IMG/VR virus record: IMGVR_UViG_3300031707_000043
Location: 1 to 44,360 of that record
Strand: one strand, 5' to 3'
DNA length: 44,360 nucleotides
From: a virus
Below, one piece after another: positions 37,874 to 44,360 of the stretch. The translations under genes and the position numbers were made by a program. The notes under the pieces were generated by a model. It saw only the letters and a list, made by a program, of their open reading frames with translations, had not been told where the DNA came from and did no database searches. Numbering within the stretch: the first letter of the stretch is position 1; every line of letters begins with the position of its first letter.

Positions 37874-37891
37874 AAGTATTTAAATATTATT
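37874..37891 (-). promoter_or_regulatory. Late promoter motif, copy 2
   Basis: Plus-strand AAGTATTTAAATATTATT, identical to 28427-28444 and 41494-41511. The TATA centre is about 30 nt from the ATG at 37852, giving a leader of only a few bases. It lies directly between the three-way-junction element and the protease gene. Confidence 0.7.
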
Positions 37892-37896
37892 AAAGT

Positions 37897-37981
37897 TCAC
37901 AAGCCAGGAACTTCTCATACGTTGGGGGTATAGAGAAATCAGTGATACACGTTTTTGAGGTGTGCAATTTCTGGCTTGTGA
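37897..37981 (-). ncRNA. Structured three-way-junction element of unknown class
   Basis: TCACAAGCCAG (37897-37907) pairs perfectly with CTGGCTTGTGA (37971-37981) over 11 bp. Inside, TTCTCATAC (37912-37920) pairs with GTATAGAGAA (37928-37937, one bulged A), and TACAC (37946-37950) with GTGTG (37960-37964). The result is a closed three-way junction of about 85 nt. It lies between the end of the Mu F-like gene (37985) and the late promoter. It could be the 3' end of the upstream message (processing or terminator-like), a packaging RNA, or a DNA site. Strand is assumed from the operon. Confidence 0.5.
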
Positions 37982-37984
37982 GTG

Positions 37985-38596
37985 TTAAATTGAAGGCTCG
38001 TGAGGTTGTACATACAATACTCTGCATCTACAATTAGGATGTGCTGGGCTTAAATGATATTCCTCACCATCGAGGTCTTTAAACTTATCATTCATGCCCA
38101 CTTTTTGATTGTCAAGATAACTGCATACTTTGCAAGTTCGTTCATCTTCATGCGTTGACCATTGTTTCATCATCTCAACACCTGAATCTTTGGCAGCTTG
38201 ATAATGTCCCATGTTGAAAGCTCTGATACTCTCAGTTCTTGCTATCATATCAGCTCTTTGTATTGATGCGTCCATTGTGTCCATTATTCTCACTTTGAGC
38301 TGTGCAACACCCTCTCTATTCATCAACCCCATACTCATCTCTTTTCTTAGGTTGTCTTTCATGTCATCAGTGAGCTTAGTCATGTTGTCAAATGCGAATT
38401 TCTGTATAAATGACACTGTGGTGTAATTAGGTACAAAATTCATGTTGAAGTTCACTTCACCACTCTCAATACCTTTGTTGTATTGGCGTTCTATCATATT
38501 GAATATAAAGTCTTTTAGAACTGCACTGTCAATGTAATTAAGATATTTATTGACAATGTCATCAACAATGCCTTTTAATTCAGGAGTAGTTTCCAT
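37985..38596 (-). CDS. Mu F/SPP1 gp7-like head morphogenesis protein
   Basis: 203 residues from ATG 38596. Helical N-terminal part, then MIARTESIRAFNMGHYQAAK, WSTHEDERTCKVCSYLDNQK and SPAHPNCRCRVLYV, the classic C-terminal signature of Mu F/SPP1 gp7 proteins, with CxxC and CRC. They are minor head proteins bound to portal. The longer open frame upstream is a shadow of the portal C-terminus; family residues start after 38596. It overlaps the portal stop by 17 nt. Confidence 0.85.
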   Translation of the reverse strand: METTPELKGIVDDIVNKYLNYIDSAVLKDFIFNMIERQYNKGIESGEVNFNMNFVPNYTTVSFIQKFAFDNMTKLTDDMKDNLRKEMSMGLMNREGVAQLKVRIMDTMDASIQRADMIARTESIRAFNMGHYQAAKDSGVEMMKQWSTHEDERTCKVCSYLDNQKVGMNDKFKDLDGEEYHLSPAHPNCRCRVLYVQPHEPSI

Positions 38597-40385
38597 CTTT
38601 TTCAATCTCTGACAATAAATGTTTTCGTATTTTTTGAAAGTATGCAGTGATTTCTGTTTCATCCTCAACATCAGCTTTGACTTTTGGCTTTTTACTGATG
38701 TACTTTTCAAGCTCTGCTTTTTGCTCTTCATACATGTCTTTTAGCTCTTTACTGTCAGCCTTTTTCAAAACCTCAACAAGTTTTTCGTGTTCTTTGATAA
38801 GTTCTTCATATGTGAACTCAACACCATCCTTGTCAAACTCTGCCTTTGCTGTTGGTTTCGGCTCTGGCAAAAAGCCAGGATTGGTTTCCTTTGCCATGTC
38901 CATCTCTTTTTGAGCTTGTTCCTCTTTGTGAGCTTGTAATTTAGCCATGTCAATGCCCTCTTCCTCAGCAACCATTTCAGCAGTTTTCCAACCACCATCA
39001 ATCTGTGCTTTATACAGAGCTGCTTTTTTCAATTCCTCATCAACATCATAATCTTCAAAGGCAAATTCAAACTTGCCACTTGGGTCAAGTTCTGGCATTA
39101 TTTGTGAGTTTATGGCATATTCGATTTTTTTCAACAATGGCTTGAGTGCTTTTCTCTTGTGCACCCCAGTCTGAGTTTGTGATACTGCTTTGTTGCTGTC
39201 CTCTGTATAGCCCATTTCATCAGGAGTCACACCAAAGGCAGACCACACCAACTTAGTAAACCATTTCTGTTGCTCGATTATTTCCATGTCTTTTGCAGAC
39301 AGATTAAATGGCACGAATTTAGCATCAGGACCACCATATACTGGATATTGGTGACCGATACGTCTTGAATTGCCTAGTGTTGAATCAGTTGATTTGAATT
39401 TGTCTTTTAGTCTATCTTGGAATGCTTTTGTTATTTCTGCATCAGCACCGACAAGATTGACTAAGCCGTCTGGCATATTGCCGTTTAAATAGAAATCAGT
39501 GTTATATGCTGTTCCATACACTAATGTCAGTAAAACATCTTCAATAACCTCTAATGGTGAACGACCATATATGCTGTCAGTTCTTGGGTTGGACATGATG
39601 TATATAATCTCCTTTCTACCAAATGGCACTGGTAAAGCGTTTCCTGTCCAGCCGTATTGATAATAGGCAGCCGTTTCTGCATAGGCTGCTGAATATATCT
39701 TAATATTGTAAGGGGTTGTTAAATTTGGGTTAATATCGCCGTAAGGGTATACTATCTCATCCCTATTGCCCATATACCCATAGATATCAGGGTTTTTCAG
39801 CATAGAGCCACCATCACGTGCAAACAATTGAGAAAACTTACCAGCCTTGTTGAAGACCTTGACACCGACTGCTGCATCAACTTCACACATATCGACAATC
39901 CATTGACCAATTATGTCACTGAAACTTTCCTCGTTGCCGTTTGGATTATAAAACCAATTTGATATTTCTTGCATTGCTGCTTTACCATCAGTGACGTCTG
40001 AAACTGCATCTTGAGCCTCACCACTCTTGTTCATAGTATCTGGCACTGCTTTCAGTTTGTTCACAGATTTCTTAGGCTCTTTTTCTGGTGATTCAAATGC
40101 CTCACTTGCATACTCTTTTTTGTATTTAATCTCCCATTTAGTCGTTGATGCCTCATCTTTCAGAGTTCTTATCACCGAGAATATAAAAGGGTTTTTTGCC
40201 AATTGTTTCAAATGTAGCACGTTCTTATTGAGTGGATACCCAAAAGGTGGTTTGTATAAGAAATTTGGTATGTATGCCTTGAACATATCATCTTGTGGTG
40301 GGTCTGTATACGCAGGGCTAGTGCTAGAGCCTACTTTGTCAGGTGCTATCTTTTCTGCTTTGAGTTCAAAACCAAATAGTTTCAT
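38580..40385 (-). CDS. Portal protein
   Basis: 601 residues from ATG 40385 (TTG at 40397 is an alternative). NPFIFSVIRTLKDEASTTKW near 64-83, RKEIIYIMSNPRTDSIYGRS, PLEVIEDVLLTLVYGTAYNT near 260-290, and WSAFGVTPDEMGYTEDSNKA near 385-400 match phage portal proteins; the last 130 residues are a charged helical tail. The dodecameric ring is the DNA entry channel and packaging motor dock. The order TerL ... portal, Mu F, protease, capsid is canonical. Confidence 0.9.
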   Translation of the reverse strand: MKLFGFELKAEKIAPDKVGSSTSPAYTDPPQDDMFKAYIPNFLYKPPFGYPLNKNVLHLKQLAKNPFIFSVIRTLKDEASTTKWEIKYKKEYASEAFESPEKEPKKSVNKLKAVPDTMNKSGEAQDAVSDVTDGKAAMQEISNWFYNPNGNEESFSDIIGQWIVDMCEVDAAVGVKVFNKAGKFSQLFARDGGSMLKNPDIYGYMGNRDEIVYPYGDINPNLTTPYNIKIYSAAYAETAAYYQYGWTGNALPVPFGRKEIIYIMSNPRTDSIYGRSPLEVIEDVLLTLVYGTAYNTDFYLNGNMPDGLVNLVGADAEITKAFQDRLKDKFKSTDSTLGNSRRIGHQYPVYGGPDAKFVPFNLSAKDMEIIEQQKWFTKLVWSAFGVTPDEMGYTEDSNKAVSQTQTGVHKRKALKPLLKKIEYAINSQIMPELDPSGKFEFAFEDYDVDEELKKAALYKAQIDGGWKTAEMVAEEEGIDMAKLQAHKEEQAQKEMDMAKETNPGFLPEPKPTAKAEFDKDGVEFTYEELIKEHEKLVEVLKKADSKELKDMYEEQKAELEKYISKKPKVKADVEDETEITAYFQKIRKHLLSEIEKDGNYS

Positions 40386-40389
40386 GAGT

Positions 40390-41319
40390 TTAATCAACTG
40401 CTAGTTTAACATTGACATTTAGTGCTGTGTGACCAGGAAGTTTTGCTCCTGCTGCTAGTACAATTGAATTACTGACGATGTTCGTGGCGTCACTGATTGT
40501 TAAACCTGTTGCACAACTTGGAAATACTGTGATATTGTTAAACCAACTGCCAAAACAATCTATGACGAGTGCTGCACCCTCTGTTTCCCTTATCATTATG
40601 TTGTCCCATCTGCTGTAACTTGATGAGCCATATACAGCTTGATTCATTTTGCCTGTTGCTCCTGTACCACCAAATAGGTTTAAGTTTCTGAATGTGCTGT
40701 AACTTGATGCTGTGGTGAATCTTATTGCTGAGCCTGTTGATGTACCATTAACAATCAATTGCAAGTTGTTAAAATACAATTGTGAATTGGCATTTGTAAC
40801 ATTCTGTATGCATACAGGATAATCTATTGATGTCACTGTTATTCTCATATTCTCAAGCCTGACCTTAGATTTAGCAATGTTGATAGCTGCAAAGTTTCCT
40901 GCTGTCAATCCTCCACCACCAAATCCACCAAGCCATGTTATTGAACAATGACCATTTGATGGGCACTCTGCACCATTACCACCTGCACCAATCAGTGCGA
41001 TGTTTTCTTTGTTTACAACTATTCCTATACCACCTGCTCCTGCTGCTACTGTCGCAGAGCCTCTGATATATATGATTGTGCCCTCTTTGTCAACTGCTTT
41101 GTCGATTGCTGCTTGTATTGTTAATAATGCATTACTCCAATCTGCTCCAGAATTTGTGTCAATACCAATATTTGGTGCTGACATGTTGACGTAGTATATT
41201 TTTTTTGCAAGAACGCCGAATAAATTATTTGCTGTGCCTGATACTCTGACAGCGACATCAGTGCCTACTTCAACAAAACTTTGGTATTTCCTGTCGTTAA
41301 TTGTTTTTGGTAGTGTCAT
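40390..41319 (-). CDS. Parallel beta-helix protein (pectate-lyase-like fold)
   Basis: 309 residues. After an N-terminal 30 residues (MTLPKTINDRKYQSFVEVGT) comes NSGADWSNALLTIQAAIDKA, VDKEGTIIYIRGSA, then repeating short strands (ENIALIGAGGNG, SKVRLENMRI, SQLYFNNLQL, STFRNLNLFGGTG, SRWDNIMIRE), the ladder pattern of a right-handed beta-helix. Such domains occur in tail spikes and head decorations. Unusually it sits upstream of portal. Its N-terminus is duplicated as the tiny gene upstream. Confidence 0.75.
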   Translation of the reverse strand: MTLPKTINDRKYQSFVEVGTDVAVRVSGTANNLFGVLAKKIYYVNMSAPNIGIDTNSGADWSNALLTIQAAIDKAVDKEGTIIYIRGSATVAAGAGGIGIVVNKENIALIGAGGNGAECPSNGHCSITWLGGFGGGGLTAGNFAAINIAKSKVRLENMRITVTSIDYPVCIQNVTNANSQLYFNNLQLIVNGTSTGSAIRFTTASSYSTFRNLNLFGGTGATGKMNQAVYGSSSYSRWDNIMIRETEGAALVIDCFGSWFNNITVFPSCATGLTISDATNIVSNSIVLAAGAKLPGHTALNVNVKLAVD

Positions 41320-41320
41320 T

Positions 41321-41416
41321 TTAGTTCACCGTACTCACTCTAACAGCAACAGTGCTATCAGAAAGTTCCTCAAATGTTTGATAATCTCTATCATCTAATG
41401 TTTTTGGTAATGCCAT
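41321..41416 (-). CDS. 31-residue mini-gene, duplicate of the beta-helix protein N-terminus
   Basis: MALPKTLDDRDYQTFEELSD, then STVAVRVSTVN. It aligns with MTLPKTINDRKYQSFVEVGT, DVAVRVSG at the start of the next gene. AAGGTGAAAAAAA precedes the ATG, and a late promoter lies about 75 nt upstream. It is either a functional mini-protein or a remnant of a duplicated gene. Confidence 0.6.
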   Translation of the reverse strand: MALPKTLDDRDYQTFEELSDSTVAVRVSTVN

Positions 41417-41493
41417 TTTTTTTCACCTTATTGTTACAAATCAGCCCAGAGTGTGGGCGTCATATTGTTGAATATTCAATACCTTGTTTCTTA

Positions 41494-41511
41494 AAGTATT
41501 TAAATATTATT
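41494..41511 (-). promoter_or_regulatory. Late promoter motif, copy 1
   Basis: Plus-strand AAGTATTTAAATATTATT, identical to the copies at 28427 and 37874. The predicted start near 41477 gives a leader of about 60 nt before the ATG at 41416. It overlaps the stop codon of the coiled-coil gene. Confidence 0.7.
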
Positions 41512-41877
41512 CTTATTTCGTTTCAACTCTGGTATGGTCTTTTCCATATTTGCCATACTTGTATCAATTTCACCCATCATCTTCAACAATGTAGTCTGAT
41601 TTGCTCGCAAATCCATGTACTTCTTGTATTTGGCTGCATTATTGGCTAATAGGATAAAATGCTCAAGTTCTGCATCATAGTGTACATCATTTGCTGCCAA
41701 GTCTGTGTTGGTCTTTCCTAAGTTCAGCATCAAATCTTTTTTCTGTTTATGCAGCTCTTCATAGTGTTCTTTGGCAAACTTCTTTGACACCACTTCAGTT
41801 CTTTCAATGTCGTCACTAATCATGACGAATGCATATTTCCCACCATCTAACTTCTTAAAATCAAATTGTTTTTCCAT
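41500..41877 (-). CDS. Coiled-coil protein
   Basis: 125 residues. A short N-terminal strand part (KKLDGGKYAFVMISDDIE) then long charged helix (HYEELHKQKKDLMLNLGKTN; NQTTLLKMMGEIDTSMANME). GAGGGGATATAA precedes the ATG. Not recognised. It lies between packaging and head genes. Confidence 0.65.
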   Translation of the reverse strand: MEKQFDFKKLDGGKYAFVMISDDIERTEVVSKKFAKEHYEELHKQKKDLMLNLGKTNTDLAANDVHYDAELEHFILLANNAAKYKKYMDLRANQTTLLKMMGEIDTSMANMEKTIPELKRNKNNI

Positions 41878-42045
41878 TTATATCCCCTCATTTAGTTGTA
41901 TCAATTGGTCGTTGATAGCCTTTAAATTGGCTCTCATGACAGTAAGTTGGTCTTCAAGCAATTGAACCTTTACTGACAAATCTACCTTTTTCATCATCAA
42001 AGGCTTTACTGCATCTGCTAATATGTTTTGCTGTGTTGTATTCAT
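41878..42045 (-). CDS. Small coiled-coil protein (55 aa)
   Basis: MNTTQQNILADAVKPLMMKK, then VDLSVKVQLLEDQLTVMRAN, a heptad-like helix ending QLNEGI. GGGTGATAAA precedes the ATG; the stop directly abuts the next ATG. Possibly a partner of the next coiled-coil protein. Confidence 0.6.
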   Translation of the reverse strand: MNTTQQNILADAVKPLMMKKVDLSVKVQLLEDQLTVMRANLKAINDQLIQLNEGI

Positions 42046-42049
42046 TTTA

Positions 42050-42220
42050 TCACCCTATTGACAATACCAAATTCTTATTATGTTCACAAGTTGTTTTCCA
42101 TAAATATATACTGACACACCCCAATTTGTTGTCATACGCATTCTCCATAGGCTTATCACATATTATACATTTTGGTATCAATCCTTCATACTTTATTCCA
42201 GCATGTATTGTTTTTGTCAT
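42050..42220 (-). CDS. Small zinc-finger-like protein (56 aa)
   Basis: MTKTIHAGIKYEGLIPKCII, CDKPMENAYDNKLGCVSIYL, then WKTTCEHNKN. Cys18-x2-Cys21 plus Cys35 and Cys45/His47 could form a zinc site. GGTGAGGAAGC precedes the ATG, which overlaps the upstream stop. Confidence 0.6.
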   Translation of the reverse strand: MTKTIHAGIKYEGLIPKCIICDKPMENAYDNKLGCVSIYLWKTTCEHNKNLVLSIG

Positions 42221-42438
42221 GCTTCCTCACCCTCAACTTCCTTTTCACCATATTGTATCAATACAGGGTTATTGTTGCCCTTGAGCAAAAAGTGCCTTAC
42301 TCTGCCACAATCTCTGCATTTAAGCACTATCTTGCCAATTGTTGTGTATACTCGCCACCTTGTGCCGTATGTTCGGCAGCTCTGCTCTTTAGGTCTTGAC
42401 GGCACGCAACCACAATCATATATACTTATTGTCACCAT
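42217..42438 (-). CDS. Small Cys-rich zinc-ribbon protein
   Basis: 73 residues. ISIYDCGCVPSRPKEQSC near 4-21 and IGKIVLKCRDCGRVRHFLLK near 35-55 give a CGC/C-x2-C pair, a plausible zinc ribbon with basic surroundings. It follows TerL by 1 base. The longer open frame to 42471 is within TerL. Confidence 0.65.
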   Translation of the reverse strand: MVTISIYDCGCVPSRPKEQSCRTYGTRWRVYTTIGKIVLKCRDCGRVRHFLLKGNNNPVLIQYGEKEVEGEEA

Positions 42439-42439
42439 T

Positions 42440-43771
42440 TTAAAATGCAAACCCAATCTTTTTGACACCAACTTCTTTACATGCTAATGCAAGTGCGTCA
42501 CAATAATCATCAAACCCTCTTTCACTATGATGCAGTTTGACGTTTTGGTTGTCGGTAAGCTCATACCTGAAATCTCTAAGCTGTGATATCAGTTTTGGGT
42601 GATTGGGATACCATACCTTGCTATTATTCATCAAGACCTGTAAATTGCTGTACATGTCAAGTTTCGACTGAATCGTGAACTTAACACCAATAATCCTATC
42701 ACCATAGTTGACAAGGTGTGGGAATCCACTTACCACTTTACCTTGTGCCAGTTTCACGCTATTGTAATCACGTGCCAAGACGTCTGAAACTCCTGCTCCC
42801 AAACCTGTCTCATCCACAAACACCCTCTTAGGCTGATAGAATGCGATTAACTGCTTAATTCTATCTATGACAACGTCTAGTTTGCTTTTAGGAATATCAA
42901 CGATTTGGACAATTCTTGCGCATCCTTCAAGAGCCTCAGCAATCATGATACAAGTTGAATCTTGACCCATTCTTGCTATGTCAGCACCTATGTAGTAACT
43001 CATACCAGCCACTGGCTGATATGTTTCCCATGTCAGTGTCTTGTCTATACAATTGTTGATAAGCTCATAAGCGAAATATGCATCACTGTCTGCAATAAAC
43101 TCTGCACCATACTCTGTTCTGAATACAATTTCTGTGCTTAACAATCTTTGCTCATCTATATACGATTGTTGTATAAGACCACAGGCAACAGGGTAAGTGA
43201 AGTCATAATTGTGTACAGCATAGTTTGGGTCATTGCTACTCTCATAAAAGTGGTTTTTGCCTCGAGGCGTTCCAATCTTTATTATTGTTGGGTCAGTTGT
43301 TGCTCCCATAGGCATAATGACAGATTGTACAATGCTGTCCTTGATGCTGCCTGCTTCCTCCAATATGATGTCGCCTGCAGTGAATCCTCTCAATGTTTCA
43401 CCCTCACTAAGCAGAGCTGAAGTCATACATATAATTGACCTGCCATTGCTGAATGTGAATTGGCTCAAGGTCTTGCGTGTACAGTGAAAGTGGCTTAAAT
43501 AGAACATCTTGTTGATAGCCTCACCAATCTTATTGGCAATCAGCTCTGTCTGTCGTTCTGTTGGGGCAAAGATTAAAACATCACCACGCTTGTCTTTCCT
43601 TGCTAGCATTATGGCAACCTTGCTCGTGACCTCAGTTTTACCACTTTGACGACAGAATACAGCAACAACCCTCTTTTTATTCATACAATCATATGCAAAG
43701 TCTAGTTGATAGGGCTTACACTTAAAGTCAAACATTCCCCTCATATACTGGTCTACGTTATGCTTGTTCAT
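42440..43771 (-). CDS. terL: Terminase large subunit
   Basis: 443 residues. ATPase: CRQSGKTE (Walker A, 40-47), LIFAPTERQTELI near 66, DIILEEAG (Walker B, 134-141), then a coupling motif KIGTPRG. RNase H-like nuclease: YIGADIARMGQD near 260-275, VFVDETGLG near 317 and DDYCDALALA near 423. All catalytic acids are present. It cuts concatemers and pumps DNA into the prohead. It overlaps the YkgJ-like gene by 4 nt. The closest neighbours are Cys-rich proteins. Confidence 0.95.
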   Translation of the reverse strand: MNKHNVDQYMRGMFDFKCKPYQLDFAYDCMNKKRVVAVFCRQSGKTEVTSKVAIMLARKDKRGDVLIFAPTERQTELIANKIGEAINKMFYLSHFHCTRKTLSQFTFSNGRSIICMTSALLSEGETLRGFTAGDIILEEAGSIKDSIVQSVIMPMGATTDPTIIKIGTPRGKNHFYESSNDPNYAVHNYDFTYPVACGLIQQSYIDEQRLLSTEIVFRTEYGAEFIADSDAYFAYELINNCIDKTLTWETYQPVAGMSYYIGADIARMGQDSTCIMIAEALEGCARIVQIVDIPKSKLDVVIDRIKQLIAFYQPKRVFVDETGLGAGVSDVLARDYNSVKLAQGKVVSGFPHLVNYGDRIIGVKFTIQSKLDMYSNLQVLMNNSKVWYPNHPKLISQLRDFRYELTDNQNVKLHHSERGFDDYCDALALACKEVGVKKIGFAF

Positions 43772-44169
43772 TTGTATAGGCAGTTTGGTGTAACGTGCAA
43801 ACCATTTCCATCCCCTCTTTCATTTGCATTCGGTCTATGACATATTTTTGGCTGTCTATCTGTGCCGTGATACTTACACTTCAAATCATCTGTCAACGCC
43901 TCACAGCGATTTAGCACAAAGATTATGTTGCCCTCAACCTTAAAATTATTTAGTGTGACAGAAATAAGACCATGTTTATATACTGCACCATGTAGATGGT
44001 AATAGAATGCCAAATCACGTGTGCATATACGTTTAAATGTAATTGTGTCACCTTGTTTTGGCACAGCGAAATTATTTTTAACAACAATAGAAAACTCTTT
44101 ACAGCACTCTGCTTTACATATATGTAAATTATCTGCACATTCATTTATATGCGTCATCAACAACACCAT
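43768..44169 (-). CDS. YkgJ-like Cys-cluster protein
   Basis: 133 residues. HICKAECCKEFSIVV near 17-31, RCEALTDDLKCKYHGTDRQP with KICHRPN near 88-114, and a terminal VTPNCLYK. This is the CxxxxC..C-x-Y..RP-x-x-C layout of YkgJ/UPF0153 zinc- or iron-sulfur-binding proteins, whose role is poorly known. GGGAGAGGTG is a strong site before the ATG. Its place between the terminase candidates is unusual. Confidence 0.7.
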   Translation of the reverse strand: MVLLMTHINECADNLHICKAECCKEFSIVVKNNFAVPKQGDTITFKRICTRDLAFYYHLHGAVYKHGLISVTLNNFKVEGNIIFVLNRCEALTDDLKCKYHGTDRQPKICHRPNANERGDGNGLHVTPNCLYK

Positions 44170-44188
44170 TCTTTACACCTCTCCCTTG

Positions 44189-44347
44189 CTATTTGAAATG
44201 AAATATCTTTATTAAATTATCAATTATGTCAACAATACCTGCTATAATGACAATGATTATACTGATGATACCACAAAGTACAATTAAACCAAGTACAAAC
44301 CAAAAAGGGCTTGTCAGTATGATTGTAAACCACATCAACCAATTCAT
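44189..44347 (-). CDS. Small hydrophobic membrane protein (complete copy)
   Basis: 52 residues. MNWLMWFTIILTSPFWFVLG, then a very hydrophobic LIVLCGIISIIIVIIAGIVD and IIDNLIKIFHFK: two membrane spans. Its ATG overlaps the TGA of the small-terminase candidate (in the circular map). It may be a holin, pinholin or packaging-related membrane protein; no family is recognised. Confidence 0.75.
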   Translation of the reverse strand: MNWLMWFTIILTSPFWFVLGLIVLCGIISIIIVIIAGIVDIIDNLIKIFHFK

Positions 44348-44360
44348 TTCGGTGACACCT
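44203..44360. repeat. Terminal direct repeat, right copy
   Basis: Matches bases 1-158 with a single difference at 44329. See the left copy for interpretation. Confidence 0.95.

Noticed and set aside
37897-37981. Hammerhead or other known self-cleaving ribozyme
   Set aside because: A three-way junction is present, but the conserved CUGAnGA and GAAA core segments are missing on both strands.
37897-37981. tRNA gene
   Set aside because: The 11-bp closing stem, missing T-loop sequence and lack of a 3-stem cloverleaf rule it out. No tRNA was seen elsewhere in the window either.
1-44360. Integrase, endolysin, thymidylate synthase or dUMP hydroxymethylase
   Set aside because: Searched for tyrosine/serine recombinase, lysozyme/peptidase and ThyA motifs in all listed products without success. 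Temperate lifestyle and lysis route are therefore unknown.

Overview
This window is an essentially complete genome of a tailed virus (Caudoviricetes, siphovirus-like) that most likely infects an archaeon. Bases 1-158 are repeated at 44203-44360 with one mismatch, so the contig closes into a circle (or a terminally redundant molecule) of about 44.2 kb. Archaeal signs are BRE/TATA-type promoters that give leaderless or short-leader transcripts, GGTGAT-type ribosome binding sites, a PCNA-like clamp with an RFC-like loader, an AbrB-like regulator and a compact family B polymerase. The virus-coded exported proteins (lipid-anchored or signal-peptide, Asn/Thr-rich, Cys-rich) resemble those of DPANN archaea such as Woesearchaeota or Pacearchaeota. 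That host assignment is inference. The code is standard, base composition is AT-rich, and no tRNA, integrase or CRISPR array was seen.

Layout. Positions 721-1131 form a divergent regulatory region with palindromes, CTTTCCGA repeats and promoters on both strands, and are the best origin candidate. The plus strand (1132-19274) is the early/replication half: AbrB regulator, primase-polymerase/SF3 helicase, orphan Spo11/Topo VI-A-like Toprim protein, small proteins, PCNA clamp, DnaJ-type zinc finger, RFC-like loader, T4 gp62-like loader subunit, then a probable DNA-hypermodification block (SPL-like radical SAM, 5-hmdU-DNA-kinase-like P-loop protein, class II glutamine amidotransferase, amino acid:DNA transferase-like protein) invaded by two paralogous Vsr/NUMOD3 homing endonucleases, then DNA polymerase B, an SF2 helicase, a PD-(D/E)XK-like nuclease and a ladder of very small genes. 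Facing terminators lie at 19279-19575.

The minus strand (720 to 1, continuing 44347 down to 19580) is the virion half in canonical order: small terminase candidate, small membrane protein, YkgJ-like Cys protein, large terminase, zinc-ribbon ORFs, beta-helix protein, portal, Mu F-like protein, prohead protease/scaffold carrying a C2H2 zinc finger, major capsid protein with its own terminator, five small paralogous beta-rich proteins, two large signal-peptide fibre/adhesin proteins, two small membrane proteins, head-tail connectors, tail tube, tail chaperones G and GT (joined by a -1 frameshift on an A9 run), a short tape measure, distal tail and hub proteins, and a holin-like ORF. An 18-bp promoter motif, AAGTATTTAAATATTATT as read on the plus strand, marks three late-module starts.

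The most interesting content is the hypermodification block, which lacks any recognisable dUMP hydroxymethylase. Others are a structured three-way-junction element at 37897-37981, the repeated late promoter, the frameshifted tail chaperone, and a set of Trp-ending C-termini encoded by ribosome-binding sites.
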